Shown here: in pieces, positions 34,331 to 46,856 of the stretch
How the letters are laid out: each line of letters starts with the position of its first letter
How positions within the stretch are numbered: the first letter of the stretch is position 1
NCBI GenBank assembly: GCA_044222245.1
Contig: JBGANQ010000027.1
Span: 1-64,000 of the forward strand
Source of the DNA: CALFML01 sp044222245
GTDB taxonomy: Bacteria > Myxococcota_A > Polyangia > Palsa-1104 > JAEUJZ01
Length of the DNA stretch: 64,000 bases
Direction of reading: 5' to 3'
The notes under the pieces: generated by a model
What the model saw: only the letters and a program-made list of their open reading frames with translations
What the model was told of the DNA's origin: nothing
The model's database searches: none
Program-made: the position numbers and the translations under genes

Positions 34331-35371
34331 TCAAACTGGCGGCTCGGCGCTCCGTCGCGGCACCGCAGTGGTGGCGCCCAGGGCGGTGCAGGCGCGCGCC
34401 CCCAGGTGGTTGCCGCGCAGGCAGGCCCGCTTCATCTGGTCGATGGTGAGGGCGCGCAGCCGCTCGCGCAGGTCCTCGGGCCCCGGGCCGCCGAGCTGGC
34501 CGATGATGCCGGACAGCAGCCCTGCAGTGTAGGCATCGCCGGCCCCGGTCTTGTCGACGACCGTGACCGACTCAGCGGCGAAGAACGCCTGGCCGGCGTG
34601 GCAGTCGAGGTAGCTGCCGCTCTCGCCCAGGGTGATGACGACCACCGCCGGCCCGAGCTTGCGCACTGCGGCGGCGGCGGCCTCCAAGCTTTCGGTGCCG
34701 CACAGCGGCAGCAGCTCCTCGCGGGTGAGCTTGACCACGTCGCAGCGGGCAAACAGCTGGCGCAGAAGCGGCGGCGCCTCCTTGGGCTCGGGCCACAGGT
34801 GCGAGCGCAGGTTGACGTCGCACGAGACCAGCTTGCCGGCGCGCTGGCGGGTGGCCAGCTCCAGCGCCTTGTAGGTCGCCGCCCGCGCCGGCTCGCGGGC
34901 GAGCGTCGAGCTGCCAAAGTGGAACCAGCGGCCGCGGCCAAGCCGCGCCGGCTCCAGCTCGCCCGGCGAGATCATCATGTCCGCCGACGGGTGCCGGTAA
35001 AAAAGAAACGAGCGGCCGCCGCTCGGGCTCACCGCGACGAAGGTGACGCCGGTGCGGGCGCTCTTGTGGGTGCCGACGCTATCGACGACCACCCCCTCGC
35101 TGGCGAGCTGCCGCTGGATGAAGCGCCCGAACGCGTCGGCGCCGACCAGGGTGCACAGCGCCACCCGCAGCCCCTGCCGGCTCAGGTTGACTGCCAGGTT
35201 GCACGGGGCGCCGCCGAGGTAACGGACGAAGCGGTCGACCTCTTCCAGGGGGACGCCGGGCTTTTCGGGGAACATGTCCACCAGCGCCTCGCCGAACACC
35301 ACCACGTCGGCGGGCAGCGCCGGCACGGCCGGGTGCGCAGAGGGGATCGCGGACGGGTTTACTGACGGCAT
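34331..35371 (-). CDS. PfkB-family sugar kinase (fructokinase-like)
   Basis: The protein has 346 aa. It phosphorylates a sugar, with fructose the most likely given 'VFGEALVDMFPEKPG' and 'YLGGAPCNLAVNLSRQG'. The PfkB signatures are clear: the sugar-binding front motif, 'DVNLRSHLWP' in the middle and the ATP/anion-hole motif 'VVDKTGAGDAYTAGLLSG', where the Asp in GAGDA is the catalytic base. About 20 extra residues precede the fold. TATACT lies 13 nt before ATG 35371. The TolC-like gene follows closely on the same strand, perhaps by chance. Confidence 0.93.
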   Translation of the reverse strand: MPSVNPSAIPSAHPAVPALPADVVVFGEALVDMFPEKPGVPLEEVDRFVRYLGGAPCNLAVNLSRQGLRVALCTLVGADAFGRFIQRQLASEGVVVDSVGTHKSARTGVTFVAVSPSGGRSFLFYRHPSADMMISPGELEPARLGRGRWFHFGSSTLAREPARAATYKALELATRQRAGKLVSCDVNLRSHLWPEPKEAPPLLRQLFARCDVVKLTREELLPLCGTESLEAAAAAVRKLGPAVVVITLGESGSYLDCHAGQAFFAAESVTVVDKTGAGDAYTAGLLSGIIGQLGGPGPEDLRERLRALTIDQMKRACLRGNHLGARACTALGATTAVPRRSAEPPV

Positions 35372-35384
35372 ACCCCTGTAGCTT

Positions 35385-35390
35385 AGTATA
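35385..35390 (-). promoter_or_regulatory. Putative -10 box (TATACT) for the PfkB gene
   Basis: On the minus strand TATACT ends 13 nt before ATG 35371, leaving a very short leader. Confidence 0.45.
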
Positions 35391-35476
35391 CCTGAGGGCC
35401 GTTTCGCGCGCTGCGTGCGGACGCGGCGTGGCCCCGCTCAGCCGGGGTCACCTGCTGACGCCGGCCGCCGTCACGG

Positions 35477-36304
35477 CTAGAGGGCGGCGACGCCGGCGGC
35501 GTTGAGCTTGGCGATGAACTCGATGGCGCGCAGGTCGCGGCCCAGGTGGTGCCGCAGCACCGCCACCAGCAGCTCGCGGCAGACCCGCTGCACGGCGCGC
35601 GGCAGCGCCAGCTCGGCCAGCACCGCCGGCACCAGCGGCGTCGCCTCCAGGTGGCGCAGCGCCGCCCGCACCTCGGCGCTCAGCCCGCCGCCCAGCGAGC
35701 CGAGGTGGGTCGGAATCGGCCCCAGCCAGCACGAGTCCGGGCACAGCACGCCGCCGCGGGCGATGTCCAGCGGCACCAGCGGCAGCTCGGGCACGTCGTG
35801 GCCGCAGGCCGCGCACTCGCGCAGCTGCAGCGCCAGGCCGACCTCGCGCAAAAGGCCCAGCTCGTAGACCCGCAGCGCCTCGGCGGCCGGCCGCGCTTCC
35901 AGGGGCAGCCCGTCGAGGTACTGAAGGAGCTGCAAGGTCAGCTGCAGCACCGCCGGCTCGGGCTCGTGCGGCGGGCACAGGTGCAGGCACAGCTCCAGGG
36001 CGTAGCAGGCGTGGCTGAAGCGGCCGAGCTCCTGCGGCAGGCGGGCAAAGCCGCGGCTTGTGTGCAGGTCCTCCAGCAGCCACAGCTCCTGGCCGCGGCG
36101 CTCGCGCAGCGTCGCCTCGCCGTAGCCAAAGGGCGACAGCGCCGCCCCGAACCGCCGCTTGCTCGCCCGCGCCCCCTTGGCCAGCACCGACAGCTTGCCG
36201 TGCGCCGCGGTGAGCAGCGTGACCACGCGGTCGGACTCGCCGAAGTTTACCACCCGCAGCACCAGCGCCGGGGTGACGATCGCAGGCTGGGCGGCGGCGC
36301 GCAT
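35477..36304 (-). CDS. recO: DNA repair protein RecO
   Basis: The protein has 275 aa. RecO loads RecA with RecF and RecR and anneals single strands. The OB-fold N-terminus reads 'TPALVLRVVNFGESDRVVTLLTAAHGKLSVLAKGARASKRRF', typical of the family. A zinc-binding pattern follows later ('CAACGH' and 'CPDSC'), and the C-terminal helices end the protein. The gene starts 3 bp after the stop of the epimerase gene, so the two are translated from one message. Confidence 0.94.
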   Translation of the reverse strand: MRAAAQPAIVTPALVLRVVNFGESDRVVTLLTAAHGKLSVLAKGARASKRRFGAALSPFGYGEATLRERRGQELWLLEDLHTSRGFARLPQELGRFSHACYALELCLHLCPPHEPEPAVLQLTLQLLQYLDGLPLEARPAAEALRVYELGLLREVGLALQLRECAACGHDVPELPLVPLDIARGGVLCPDSCWLGPIPTHLGSLGGGLSAEVRAALRHLEATPLVPAVLAELALPRAVQRVCRELLVAVLRHHLGRDLRAIEFIAKLNAAGVAAL

Positions 36305-36307
36305 GGG

Positions 36308-37276
<969 letters not shown>

Positions 37277-37326
37277 GGGCGCGCATGCTACCGCAAAGCC
37301 GCGCCGCCAGGGGGATGCCGCGGGGA

Positions 37327-40300
37327 TTACTTGCCGAAGGGGTTGCGCAGCCCGACCTGATCCGCGGAGGCCTTGGGCTTGCCCGCCGGCTTGCCCCCCG
37401 CCGCGGGCGGCTTGCTGTCGGCGGCGGGCTTGCTGTCACCAGCGGGCTTGCTGTCACCAGCGGGCTTGCTGTCACCAGCGGGCTTGCTGTCACCAGCGGG
37501 CTTGCCGGCCGGCAGCGGCGCGCGCGGCGGCGGAGCCGCAGGGTCCGGCCGGGCGCCAGGGTCGGGGACCGCGGGCCGTGCCGCTGCCGCGCCGCCCGGC
37601 TTGGTCCACTGGCTCACCCGCGGCGGACCTACTGCGGCCACGCTGGCCAGCCGCAGCGGGGGCAGCGCCACCGCGCCGCGGTGCAGCACCAGGGAGTCGA
37701 TCGGGCCGCTCACCGCAGCCGGCGGCGCCGCCTTCGCAGTCGTCGGGGCGGTGGGCGGTCGCGGTGCCTCACCCTTATTCTCGGCGGCCGGCTCGCCGTG
37801 CGTCGCGCTCGGCGCGACCTCGGCACCGGACCCGCTGGCCGCGGTTCCCGGAGCGACAGGCGCCTCGACCGGCTTGTAGGTATTCTGCAGCACGAGCAGC
37901 GCGATCAGCGCGCCGATGACCCCGGACAGCACCGAGGTCATGGCCAGCGTCGCCACCAGCTGCCGCGTGGTCAGGGTGACGCCGCCCGGCTCGTGCGCCG
38001 GCGGCACCGGCGCCATCGACGGGTTCATCATCCCCGGCAGGGCCGCCGCGGACATCATCGCCGAGAAATCGCCCTCCGGGCGCCCGGGGACGCTGCCCGA
38101 GATATGCGGCATCGAGGCCGACCCGCCCTGGGGCAGCGGCATCGCCGGGTGCAGGCCCGAAGGCAGCGGCTGCCCGATCATCGGCGTCATCGCCTGCGGC
38201 ATGACCTGCGACGGCGAGCGGACGGCAGCAGCGAGCTGGGCGGCCGTATAGCCGCTGCTCAAGTCGGGACGGATCCCGGCGGCCGCCAGCTGCGCCGCCG
38301 AGTAACTGGCGCTCAGATCCGCCCGCGGATCCGGCTGCACCGCCCAGGCCGAGCTGCCGGTGGTGGACCCGGGCGGCGCGACCTGCACCGCCGGGTCGGG
38401 GGCTCGCATCCCCGCTGCCGCCAGCTGCGCCGCCGTGTAGCTCGCGCTCGGGTCGGGGGCTCGCATCCCCGCTGCCGCCAGCTGCGCCGCCGTGTAGCTC
38501 GCGCTCGGGTCAGGGGCTCGCATCCCCGCTGCCGCCAGCTGCGCCGCCGTGTAGCTCGCGCTCGGGTCAGGGGCTCGCATCCCCGCCGCTGCCAGCTGCG
38601 CCGCCGTGTAGCTCGCGCTCGGGTCGGGGGCTCGCATCCCCGCCGCTGCCAGCTGCGCCGCTGTGTAGCTCGTGCTCGGGTCGGGGGCGCGCAGCCCCGC
38701 CGCCATCGGGGCGGCTGCCTGGCCGGTGCCAAGGTCCGCGCGCGGGGTCGGCAGGCTCGCGCGGGCGGGGCTGCGCGTGCTCGAGCCGGGCTGCGCAGTC
38801 TGCGCGCTCTGGGCGGTGGGGTCCGGCATGCGGATGCCAGCGGCGGCGAGCTGGGCGGCCGAGTAGGCACCGCTGCCTTCTCTTGCCGGGGGGACCGCGG
38901 AGGCCGCGGGACCCGAGCTCACCTGGAGCGATGCGTAGCCGCTGCTCGTCTCGGGGGCCGACGCCGTGTTGGCGACGACGGCGGGCACCGCGGTGCGGCC
39001 GGTGATCTCGTTGGACAGCGCGCCCGCGGGGGCAGCGGCGCCGGGGCTGAGCGGCTCGCCGGCCGATGGCCGCGCGAGCGGGCGGCGGAAGCGCCCGGTG
39101 TCGTCAGCGTTCATCGCCACCGGGGCCACCGGAGCCGCCGGGGCCGCTGGCTCGGCAGCTGGCTCGTCCTCCACCAGCGTCTGGACCTGGCGGATGACCT
39201 GCAGCGCCTGGGTCACCCGGGTCACCCGGGCGACGTTGGCCATGCGCGCCGCCTCGGCGACCTTGGCCCGCTTCTCGGCGTCCATGACCTGGCGGAACAG
39301 CGCCTGATCCTGGGCGCGGACATCTTCGGCTGCCTCGACGGCGGCGGCCAGCTCGGCGGCCTCGCGGGCGCGCGCCGCCGCCGCCTCTTCCTGGGCGCGG
39401 CGGGCGGCCAGCACCTGCTGCTCGATCTCGGCGGCGTCGCTGCTCGCCTGCTTGGCGGCGGCGGCGGCGGCGGCGGCCTCGGCCTGGGCGCGCTCGGCTT
39501 CGGCCTCGGCGCGCCGCGCCGCCTCGGTGCGCGCGCGCATCGCCGCGGCGGGAATGGGCGGCGGGATTGTCCGATCGGGCTTGTCCTCGGACAACAGCAG
39601 GTCGAAGCCGTCTTCCCACAGCGCCGCTTCGTCGATGGACTCGACCGCCTGCTTGGCGGCGGCGGCCTCGCGCTGCTTGGCCTCGGCCGCTTGCCGGGCC
39701 GCCTCGGCCTCCCGCTGCCGGGCCTCGACCTCGGCCTGCTTGGCGGCGCGCGCCTGCTCGGCCTGCTCGGCCTGCTGCTGCGCCTTGAGCTCGAGCTCGG
39801 CCTGCCGGCGCACCGCCTCGGCCCGCTCGGCCTCGCGACGCTCGGCAGCCCGCAGCTCGGCCTCCAGCCGTGCCGCTTCCTTGCGCCCGGCCTCCGCCGC
39901 TTGCGCCTCTGCCTGGGCCTTGGCCGCCTCTTCGGCGGCACGCCGCTCGGCCTCGGTGCGCTCGGCCTCCAGGCGCTGCGCCTGCCGCTGCGCCTCGGCA
40001 AGCAGCTCGGCCTGCTGGGGATCGGCCTTGGCCTCGGCGCGAGCTGGCCGCGGCTCCCCCGCCACGTCCTTGGCCGCCAGCTTGGGCACCGGCCGGCTCA
40101 GCTCCCACTCGGCGCGCATGCGGCCCAGGGTCTCCTGGCGGGCCTGCTCCAGGAGCCGCCTTTGCATCTCCTGCGCTGCTGCCTGGTCGCGCTGCTGGCG
40201 CTCCTTGGTCTCGGTCTCGCGGTTCTTCTTGGCCGCCTCGGCGCGGGCGAGGACGGCGGCGCGGCCCTCTTCGATGATGCGCTGCGCCTCGCTCTTGGCC

Positions 40301-41670
40301 TCGGCCACCGGCTCGGGGACGGCGTCATCGGGCTCGGGCTCGGCTTCGGCCTTGGCGGCCAGCTCCATCGCCTGCGCGACATCCAGCTGCCCGGACTCGA
40401 TCTGATTGAGCAGGCGCGACAGGTCCCGCGCGCGGACGGTCCGCCGCACCACCCGGTTCTTGGCGGTGATGCGCTTGCCTTCGGCGGGCTTTTCCGTCCC
40501 CGCCTCGGTGGCGCCCGACTTGTCGGCCGGCTTGTCCGCCCCCGCCTCGCCCGGCTCCGGGGTCGACGAGGAGCTCATGAGCGCGCTCAGGTGGGCGAAC
40601 GCCGCCGCCGACATCACCCCCGAGGTCTCGGGCAGCTCGGTCATCGGCGCCAGCGGCACGACCTTTTTGACCACCACGGTGCGCTTGCGCAGCTCGCGGT
40701 TCTGCGCCTTGACGGTCTCGATCGGCACCCGCTCGTCGGGCGGCGGCAGCGGCAGGCCGGACTGCGCGAACGCCTTGTCCAGCCCCCCGAGCAGCTCGGC
40801 CATGCTGGCGTAGCGCTCCGCCGGATCGCGGGCGCAGGCCTTGGCGATGACCTCGTCCAGCGCCTCGGCCAGGCCCGGCGGCGCCCCGACCTCGCGCGGC
40901 AGCGCCAGCTTGCGCGGCGGGGCCGCCAGCTTCTCCAGCACCACCTCGAGCTCGGGTCCGGCGAACGCCTGCTGCCCGGTCAGGCACTCATACAGGATCG
41001 CCCCCAGGGCGAAGATGTCGCCGGCGGCGTCGGCGGTCTGCTGCTCGCCGCTCGCCTGCTCGGGCGCCAGGTAGACCAGCTTGCCGATCGGCAGCGACTC
41101 ATCAAGGCCAATCGGTCGCCGCCGCAGGTGGTGCAGGGCGGCGTCGAGCAGCACCGGCTGACCGGCCTCGATCTCGCGCCCGGCCTCGGACGGCAGAAGG
41201 ACGTTCTCGGGGCGCAGGTCGCCGTGGACGATGCCCTGCTGGTGGGCCTCGCCCAGGGCCCGCGCCAAAGCGGCGGTGACGATGCCGGTGGCCAGCACTG
41301 GCAGCGGCCCGCGGCCCAGGCGGCTGCGCAGGGTCTCACCGGTGAGCAGCTCGCAGGCGAGAAACGGCGCCCCGTCGGGAGCAAAGCTCAGCTCGACCGG
41401 CAGGAAGCCAAAGCGGCGCAGGCCCGACAGGGTCCGCAGGTCCTGGCGCAGGCGCGAGACGCGCTCGTGGCTGGGCTGCAGCTCGCGGTGCAGCAGCTTG
41501 ACCGCGTAGGGCTGCTTCTGACGCAGGTGCCAGGCATTGTAGGTAACCCCGGTCATCCCCTGCCCGAGAAAGGCATCCAGCCGGTAGCTGCCGGACAGGA
41601 CGGTGCCGATCCGCTGGGTGGGCGGAATCTCAGGACCAATCAGCCAAGTAGGCGTGGACTCAAGGTGCAT
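37327..41670 (-). CDS. Very large kinase-like membrane protein with coiled coil and 19-aa repeats
   Basis: The protein has 1447 aa from ATG 41670. Residues about 25-290 form a Hanks-type kinase fold: loop 'LGQGMTGVTYNA', Lys in 'YAVKLL', 'IVHGDLRPENVLL' (Gly for Arg of HRD), 'LLDAALHHL' where only the Asp of DFG remains, and 'YLAPEQA'. Phosphotransfer may therefore be weak or absent. Residues about 420-900 are a highly charged Ala/Glu/Arg coiled coil. Near 990-1095 lie five near-identical 19-aa repeats ('SASYTAAQLAAAGMRAPDP') and related single copies. One membrane span is near 1235-1257, then an outside tail with four 'KPAGDS' repeats. The frame extends to 41742 but lacks a better start. It is probably a signalling or scaffold protein. 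Confidence 0.82.
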   Translation of the reverse strand: MHLESTPTWLIGPEIPPTQRIGTVLSGSYRLDAFLGQGMTGVTYNAWHLRQKQPYAVKLLHRELQPSHERVSRLRQDLRTLSGLRRFGFLPVELSFAPDGAPFLACELLTGETLRSRLGRGPLPVLATGIVTAALARALGEAHQQGIVHGDLRPENVLLPSEAGREIEAGQPVLLDAALHHLRRRPIGLDESLPIGKLVYLAPEQASGEQQTADAAGDIFALGAILYECLTGQQAFAGPELEVVLEKLAAPPRKLALPREVGAPPGLAEALDEVIAKACARDPAERYASMAELLGGLDKAFAQSGLPLPPPDERVPIETVKAQNRELRKRTVVVKKVVPLAPMTELPETSGVMSAAAFAHLSALMSSSSTPEPGEAGADKPADKSGATEAGTEKPAEGKRITAKNRVVRRTVRARDLSRLLNQIESGQLDVAQAMELAAKAEAEPEPDDAVPEPVAEAKSEAQRIIEEGRAAVLARAEAAKKNRETETKERQQRDQAAAQEMQRRLLEQARQETLGRMRAEWELSRPVPKLAAKDVAGEPRPARAEAKADPQQAELLAEAQRQAQRLEAERTEAERRAAEEAAKAQAEAQAAEAGRKEAARLEAELRAAERREAERAEAVRRQAELELKAQQQAEQAEQARAAKQAEVEARQREAEAARQAAEAKQREAAAAKQAVESIDEAALWEDGFDLLLSEDKPDRTIPPPIPAAAMRARTEAARRAEAEAERAQAEAAAAAAAAKQASSDAAEIEQQVLAARRAQEEAAAARAREAAELAAAVEAAEDVRAQDQALFRQVMDAEKRAKVAEAARMANVARVTRVTQALQVIRQVQTLVEDEPAAEPAAPAAPVAPVAMNADDTGRFRRPLARPSAGEPLSPGAAAPAGALSNEITGRTAVPAVVANTASAPETSSGYASLQVSSGPAASAVPPAREGSGAYSAAQLAAAGIRMPDPTAQSAQTAQPGSSTRSPARASLPTPRADLGTGQAAAPMAAGLRAPDPSTSYTAAQLAAAGMRAPDPSASYTAAQLAAAGMRAPDPSASYTAAQLAAAGMRAPDPSASYTAAQLAAAGMRAPDPSASYTAAQLAAAGMRAPDPAVQVAPPGSTTGSSAWAVQPDPRADLSASYSAAQLAAAGIRPDLSSGYTAAQLAAAVRSPSQVMPQAMTPMIGQPLPSGLHPAMPLPQGGSASMPHISGSVPGRPEGDFSAMMSAAALPGMMNPSMAPVPPAHEPGGVTLTTRQLVATLAMTSVLSGVIGALIALLVLQNTYKPVEAPVAPGTAASGSGAEVAPSATHGEPAAENKGEAPRPPTAPTTAKAAPPAAVSGPIDSLVLHRGAVALPPLRLASVAAVGPPRVSQWTKPGGAAAARPAVPDPGARPDPAAPPPRAPLPAGKPAGDSKPAGDSKPAGDSKPAGDSKPAADSKPPAAGGKPAGKPKASADQVGLRNPFGK
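38393..38677 (-). repeat. Five in-frame 57-bp tandem repeats
   Basis: Units start at 38393, 38450, 38507, 38564 and 38621, with a partial sixth at 38678. They encode the 19-aa repeat of the large kinase-like protein. Units differ by only a few mostly silent bases (gctgcc/gccgct, tcg/tca), which suggests recent duplication or gene conversion. Confidence 0.9.
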
Positions 41671-41844
41671 AGGCAGACCGCGTAGATGAAGGCAATTGTT
41701 GCTTAAGGTAACACGGGGCAAACCAGCGGTCATTGCCAACAACAGGACAAAAGTCGGCTTGCGCCGCGAATCAAGAGCTGTCTTTGCGGTTTTTCGGGGA
41801 GCGGCGGGGGTGGCGGGAGGACGCGAGCGGACGCGAGCTTTTGG

Positions 41845-43959
41845 CTAGGTCTTTTGCGACAGGGCCTGGCGGATCAGCAGCACCGCCAGCCCGGCGAACA
41901 TCACAAACGCCAGGGCGTCGCCGCGGAAGCCAATGCGCAGCCAGTACTCGCCGCCGAGGTCGAGGGCCTTGGCGGTGCGCTCGGCAAAGCCCTGCAGGAA
42001 GGCGATGAGCATGCCGGCGAGCGAGCCGCCGGCGACCAGGCCCGTCGCGTACAGCATGCCCGGCCCGATGTCCGACTCTGCCGCCGCCGCCTTGCCGCCG
42101 CTGCGCCGGGTGCGCTGGCGGTTTACCACCCAGCGCACCGCGCCGCCGACAAAGATCGGCGCCGTGGTCGACAGCGGCAGGTACGCCCCGACCGCCCAGC
42201 TGAGCGCGTGCGCCCCGGCCAGCTGGGCCATGAACGCCAGGAACACCCCGACGAGCACCGGCCCCCACGGCAGCTGCTGGCTGAGCTGCCCCTTGATCAT
42301 CGTCGCCATCAGCACCGCCTGCGGCGCCGGGAACTTCTCCGAGCCGATGGCGTGCTGCATGCCTGGGATCGAGCGATCGAGCAAAAGCAGCGTGCCGCCG
42401 ATCACCAGCACCGAGACCAGGACCCCGATGATGAGGCCGATCTGCTGCTTGTAGGGCGTCGCCCCGACGAGGTAGCCGGTCTTGAGGTCCTGCGAGGTCG
42501 CCCCGGCGTTGGCGGCGGCGATGCACACCACCGAGCCGACGATGAGGGCGACCGTCTGGTAGGAGTCGCCGCGCCAGCCGATCGACACGAACACCAGGCA
42601 GGTGCCCATCAGCGTCGCGATCGTCATGCCCGAGATCGGCGACGACGAGCTGCCGATGATGCCGACGATGCGGCTGGCGACGGTGACAAAGAAGAAGCCG
42701 AACACGACGATGAGCAGCGAGATGAGCAGCGACCCGGGGAACTTGCCAGGCAGGCTGGGCAGCACCGCGATCAGCACCACCAGCACCAGCGTGCCGATGA
42801 TCACCACCGGCAGCGGGATGTCGCGCTCGGTGCGCGCGGTCGCCTTCTGGCCGTCGCCGCGCAGGTCGCGGATCGAGTCGCGGAAGCTCTGCACGATGGT
42901 CGGCAGGGTCTTTAACAGCGTCATCACCCCGGCGCACGCCACCGCCCCGGCGCCGATGTAGCGGACGTAGGCGCGGTAGACCTGCTCGGCCACCGAGTGG
43001 TCGGCGATCCAGGCGTCGTTATAGCCGAGCGCGTGCAGGTCAGCCAGGCGCTGCGCCTCGGGCACGTACAGCGAGATGAGCGGGATGAGGGCGAGCCACG
43101 ACAGCACCCCGCCCGAGGTCATCTCGGCGGCGATGCGCGGACCGATGATGTAGCCGACGCCGAGGTACTCGGGGGTGATGTTGCAGTCGAGGGTGGCGTT
43201 GGGGTAGACCGAGCGCGGGCCGGTGCGCACCCCAGGGGTGTCGCGCCACAGCCGCAGGATGCCCATCAGCACCCAGTAGAACGCGGCGGTGAACACGCCG
43301 TGGAAGACCTTCTTGGCCAGGGTGCCGCCGCGCTCGCCGGCCATCAGCACCTCGGCGCAGGCAGTGCCCTCGGGATAGGGCAGCTTGCCGTGCTCCTTGA
43401 CGATGAGGCTGCGGCGCAGCGGAATCATGAACAGGATGCCGAGCACGCCGCCGACGGCGGCCAGGGTCATGATCTGGGCGTACTGGAAGTAGTGCTCGCC
43501 GCCCGACAGGAAGATGAGCGCCGGCACCGTGAACACCGCCCCCGAGGCGATCGACTCGCCGGCCGAGCCGAGCGTCTGCACGATGTTGTTCTCGAGGATC
43601 GTGCTCTTGCCGAGCTTCTTGAACACCGCGATCGACAGCACCGCGATCGGGATCGAGGCCGAGATCGTCAGGCCCGCCCGCAGCGCCAGGTACACCGTCG
43701 AGGCGCCGAAGATGACGCCGAACACCGCGCCGAGGATGATCGCCTGCGGGGTGAGCTCGGCGACGTCGTGCGCGCTCTCGGGGATGTAGGGCTTAAACGG
43801 GCGCGACAGGCGACCGCTCGGGCGACCGACCGTCATCATCCCCGAGGGGTCCGACGGCGGGTCTAGCAGCGCCGACTCAGCGGCGCTCGACGGGCTGGAG
43901 CTTATAGGCGGGTCAGCGGAGGCGAGTTTGGCAAGTTGCGGCGAGTTGCGAGGCGACAT
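41845..43959 (-). CDS. OPT-family oligopeptide transporter
   Basis: The protein has 704 aa with about 14-16 membrane spans. The family imports small peptides or metal-chelate complexes by proton symport. Typical segments are 'LTPQAIILGAVFGVIFGASTVYLALRAGLTISASIPIAVLSI', 'LENNIVQTLGSAGESIASGAVFTVPALI' and 'KLPYPEGTACAEVLMAGE', all conserved in the bacterial OPT subgroup. Also present are 'TSQDLKTGYLVGATPYKQQ' and 'YLPLSTTAPIFVGGAVRW'. ATG 43959 gives a 45-residue Ser/Pro-rich cytoplasmic head; MM at about residue 40 is an alternative. It is divergent from the EVE gene. Confidence 0.95.
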   Translation of the reverse strand: MSPRNSPQLAKLASADPPISSSPSSAAESALLDPPSDPSGMMTVGRPSGRLSRPFKPYIPESAHDVAELTPQAIILGAVFGVIFGASTVYLALRAGLTISASIPIAVLSIAVFKKLGKSTILENNIVQTLGSAGESIASGAVFTVPALIFLSGGEHYFQYAQIMTLAAVGGVLGILFMIPLRRSLIVKEHGKLPYPEGTACAEVLMAGERGGTLAKKVFHGVFTAAFYWVLMGILRLWRDTPGVRTGPRSVYPNATLDCNITPEYLGVGYIIGPRIAAEMTSGGVLSWLALIPLISLYVPEAQRLADLHALGYNDAWIADHSVAEQVYRAYVRYIGAGAVACAGVMTLLKTLPTIVQSFRDSIRDLRGDGQKATARTERDIPLPVVIIGTLVLVVLIAVLPSLPGKFPGSLLISLLIVVFGFFFVTVASRIVGIIGSSSSPISGMTIATLMGTCLVFVSIGWRGDSYQTVALIVGSVVCIAAANAGATSQDLKTGYLVGATPYKQQIGLIIGVLVSVLVIGGTLLLLDRSIPGMQHAIGSEKFPAPQAVLMATMIKGQLSQQLPWGPVLVGVFLAFMAQLAGAHALSWAVGAYLPLSTTAPIFVGGAVRWVVNRQRTRRSGGKAAAAESDIGPGMLYATGLVAGGSLAGMLIAFLQGFAERTAKALDLGGEYWLRIGFRGDALAFVMFAGLAVLLIRQALSQKT

Positions 43960-44016
43960 GATCTGAGGCTCGCGAACGTACCACGCCCGGCCGGCGGCGG
44001 AACCGTCTGGCGAAAA

Positions 44017-44033
44017 AACTTTGCAACAAAGTT
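44017..44033. promoter_or_regulatory. A/T-rich inverted repeat between OPT and EVE genes
   Basis: AACTTTG and CAAAGTT pair perfectly around CAA. A direct repeat GCGAAAAAACTT / GCGAAAAAAACTT (near 44010 and 44060) overlaps it. The A/T-rich stretch 44010-44075 stands out in this GC-rich DNA and may be a shared operator for the divergent genes. Confidence 0.45.
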
Positions 44034-44088
44034 GGCAAAAAACCCCGGGGCAAGCTTTCGCGAAAAAAACTTCCGCCGAGAGCCGTGC

Positions 44089-44094
44089 TAGCTT
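44089..44094 (+). promoter_or_regulatory. Putative -10 box (TAGCTT) for the EVE gene
   Basis: TAGCTT ends 7 nt before ATG 44102 with no ribosome binding site, a leaderless arrangement. Confidence 0.4.
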
Positions 44095-44101
44095 GCCTGC
44101 C

Positions 44102-44665
44102 ATGGCCAAGCCCCCTGCCTGCTACCTGGTCAAGAGCGAGCCCTCCGTCTACTCGTTTGCCCAGCTGTGCCGCGACGGTCAGACCCGCTGGGACGGGGTG
44201 CGCAACTACGAGGCGCGCAACAACCTGCGGGCGATGCGGGTCGGCGATCGGCTGCTGTTTTATCACTCCAACGAGGGCAAGCAGATCGTCGGCGTCGCCC
44301 GGGTCACCAAGGCCGCCTACCCCGACCCGACGGCCCCCGGTGAGGACTGGTCGGTCGTCGAGGTGGCGCCGGTGGTGGCGCTCCACCAGCCGGTGACGCT
44401 GGCGGCGATCAAGGCCGAGCCGCGCCTGGCCGAGATGGCGCTCGTGCGCAAAAGTCGGATCTCGGTCGTGCCGGTGACCGCGGCCGAGTTTGCCCTGGTG
44501 CTGCGGCTCGGCGCGACCAAGCTGCCCGCCGCCGGGCGCTCGGCCGCCGCCGCCAGCTCGACCGCGGCCGTCGCCGGCAAGGTAAAATCAGCGGTCCGCC
44601 CGACGGCCAAGGGCAGGGCGACCGCCCGCGCCGCTGGACGCCGCTCTATCGACGCCGCACAATGA
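44102..44665 (+). CDS. EVE-domain protein
   Basis: The protein has 187 aa. Residues about 5-140 form an EVE domain ('YLVKSEPSVYSFAQL', 'WDGVRNYEARNNLRAMRVGDRLLFYHSN', 'IVGVARVTKAAYPDP', 'EMALVRKSRISVVPV'). The aromatic pocket around Trp39-Asp-Gly-Val-Arg-Asn is conserved. EVE domains relate to YTH and PUA folds and bind modified bases in DNA or RNA in characterised cases. The last 45 residues are an Ala/Arg/Lys-rich tail suited to nucleic acid binding. It lies 19 bp ahead of the Fe-S gene on the same strand, which has its own ribosome binding site. Confidence 0.9.
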   Translation: MAKPPACYLVKSEPSVYSFAQLCRDGQTRWDGVRNYEARNNLRAMRVGDRLLFYHSNEGKQIVGVARVTKAAYPDPTAPGEDWSVVEVAPVVALHQPVTLAAIKAEPRLAEMALVRKSRISVVPVTAAEFALVLRLGATKLPAAGRSAAAASSTAAVAGKVKSAVRPTAKGRATARAAGRRSIDAAQ

Positions 44666-44684
44666 AGCGGAAAGGGAGATTACC

Positions 44685-46855
<2,171 letters not shown>

Positions 46856-46856
<1 letters not shown>

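Noticed and set aside
38393..38677. Regular 57-bp repeats as a possible CRISPR array
   Set aside because: The units are contiguous with no unique spacers, keep the reading frame and encode protein repeats.
37285..41685. A 1466-codon open frame on the plus strand, rich in Gly/Arg/Leu
   Set aside because: It mirrors the kinase-like gene, whose kinase motifs, coiled coil and membrane span are clear.
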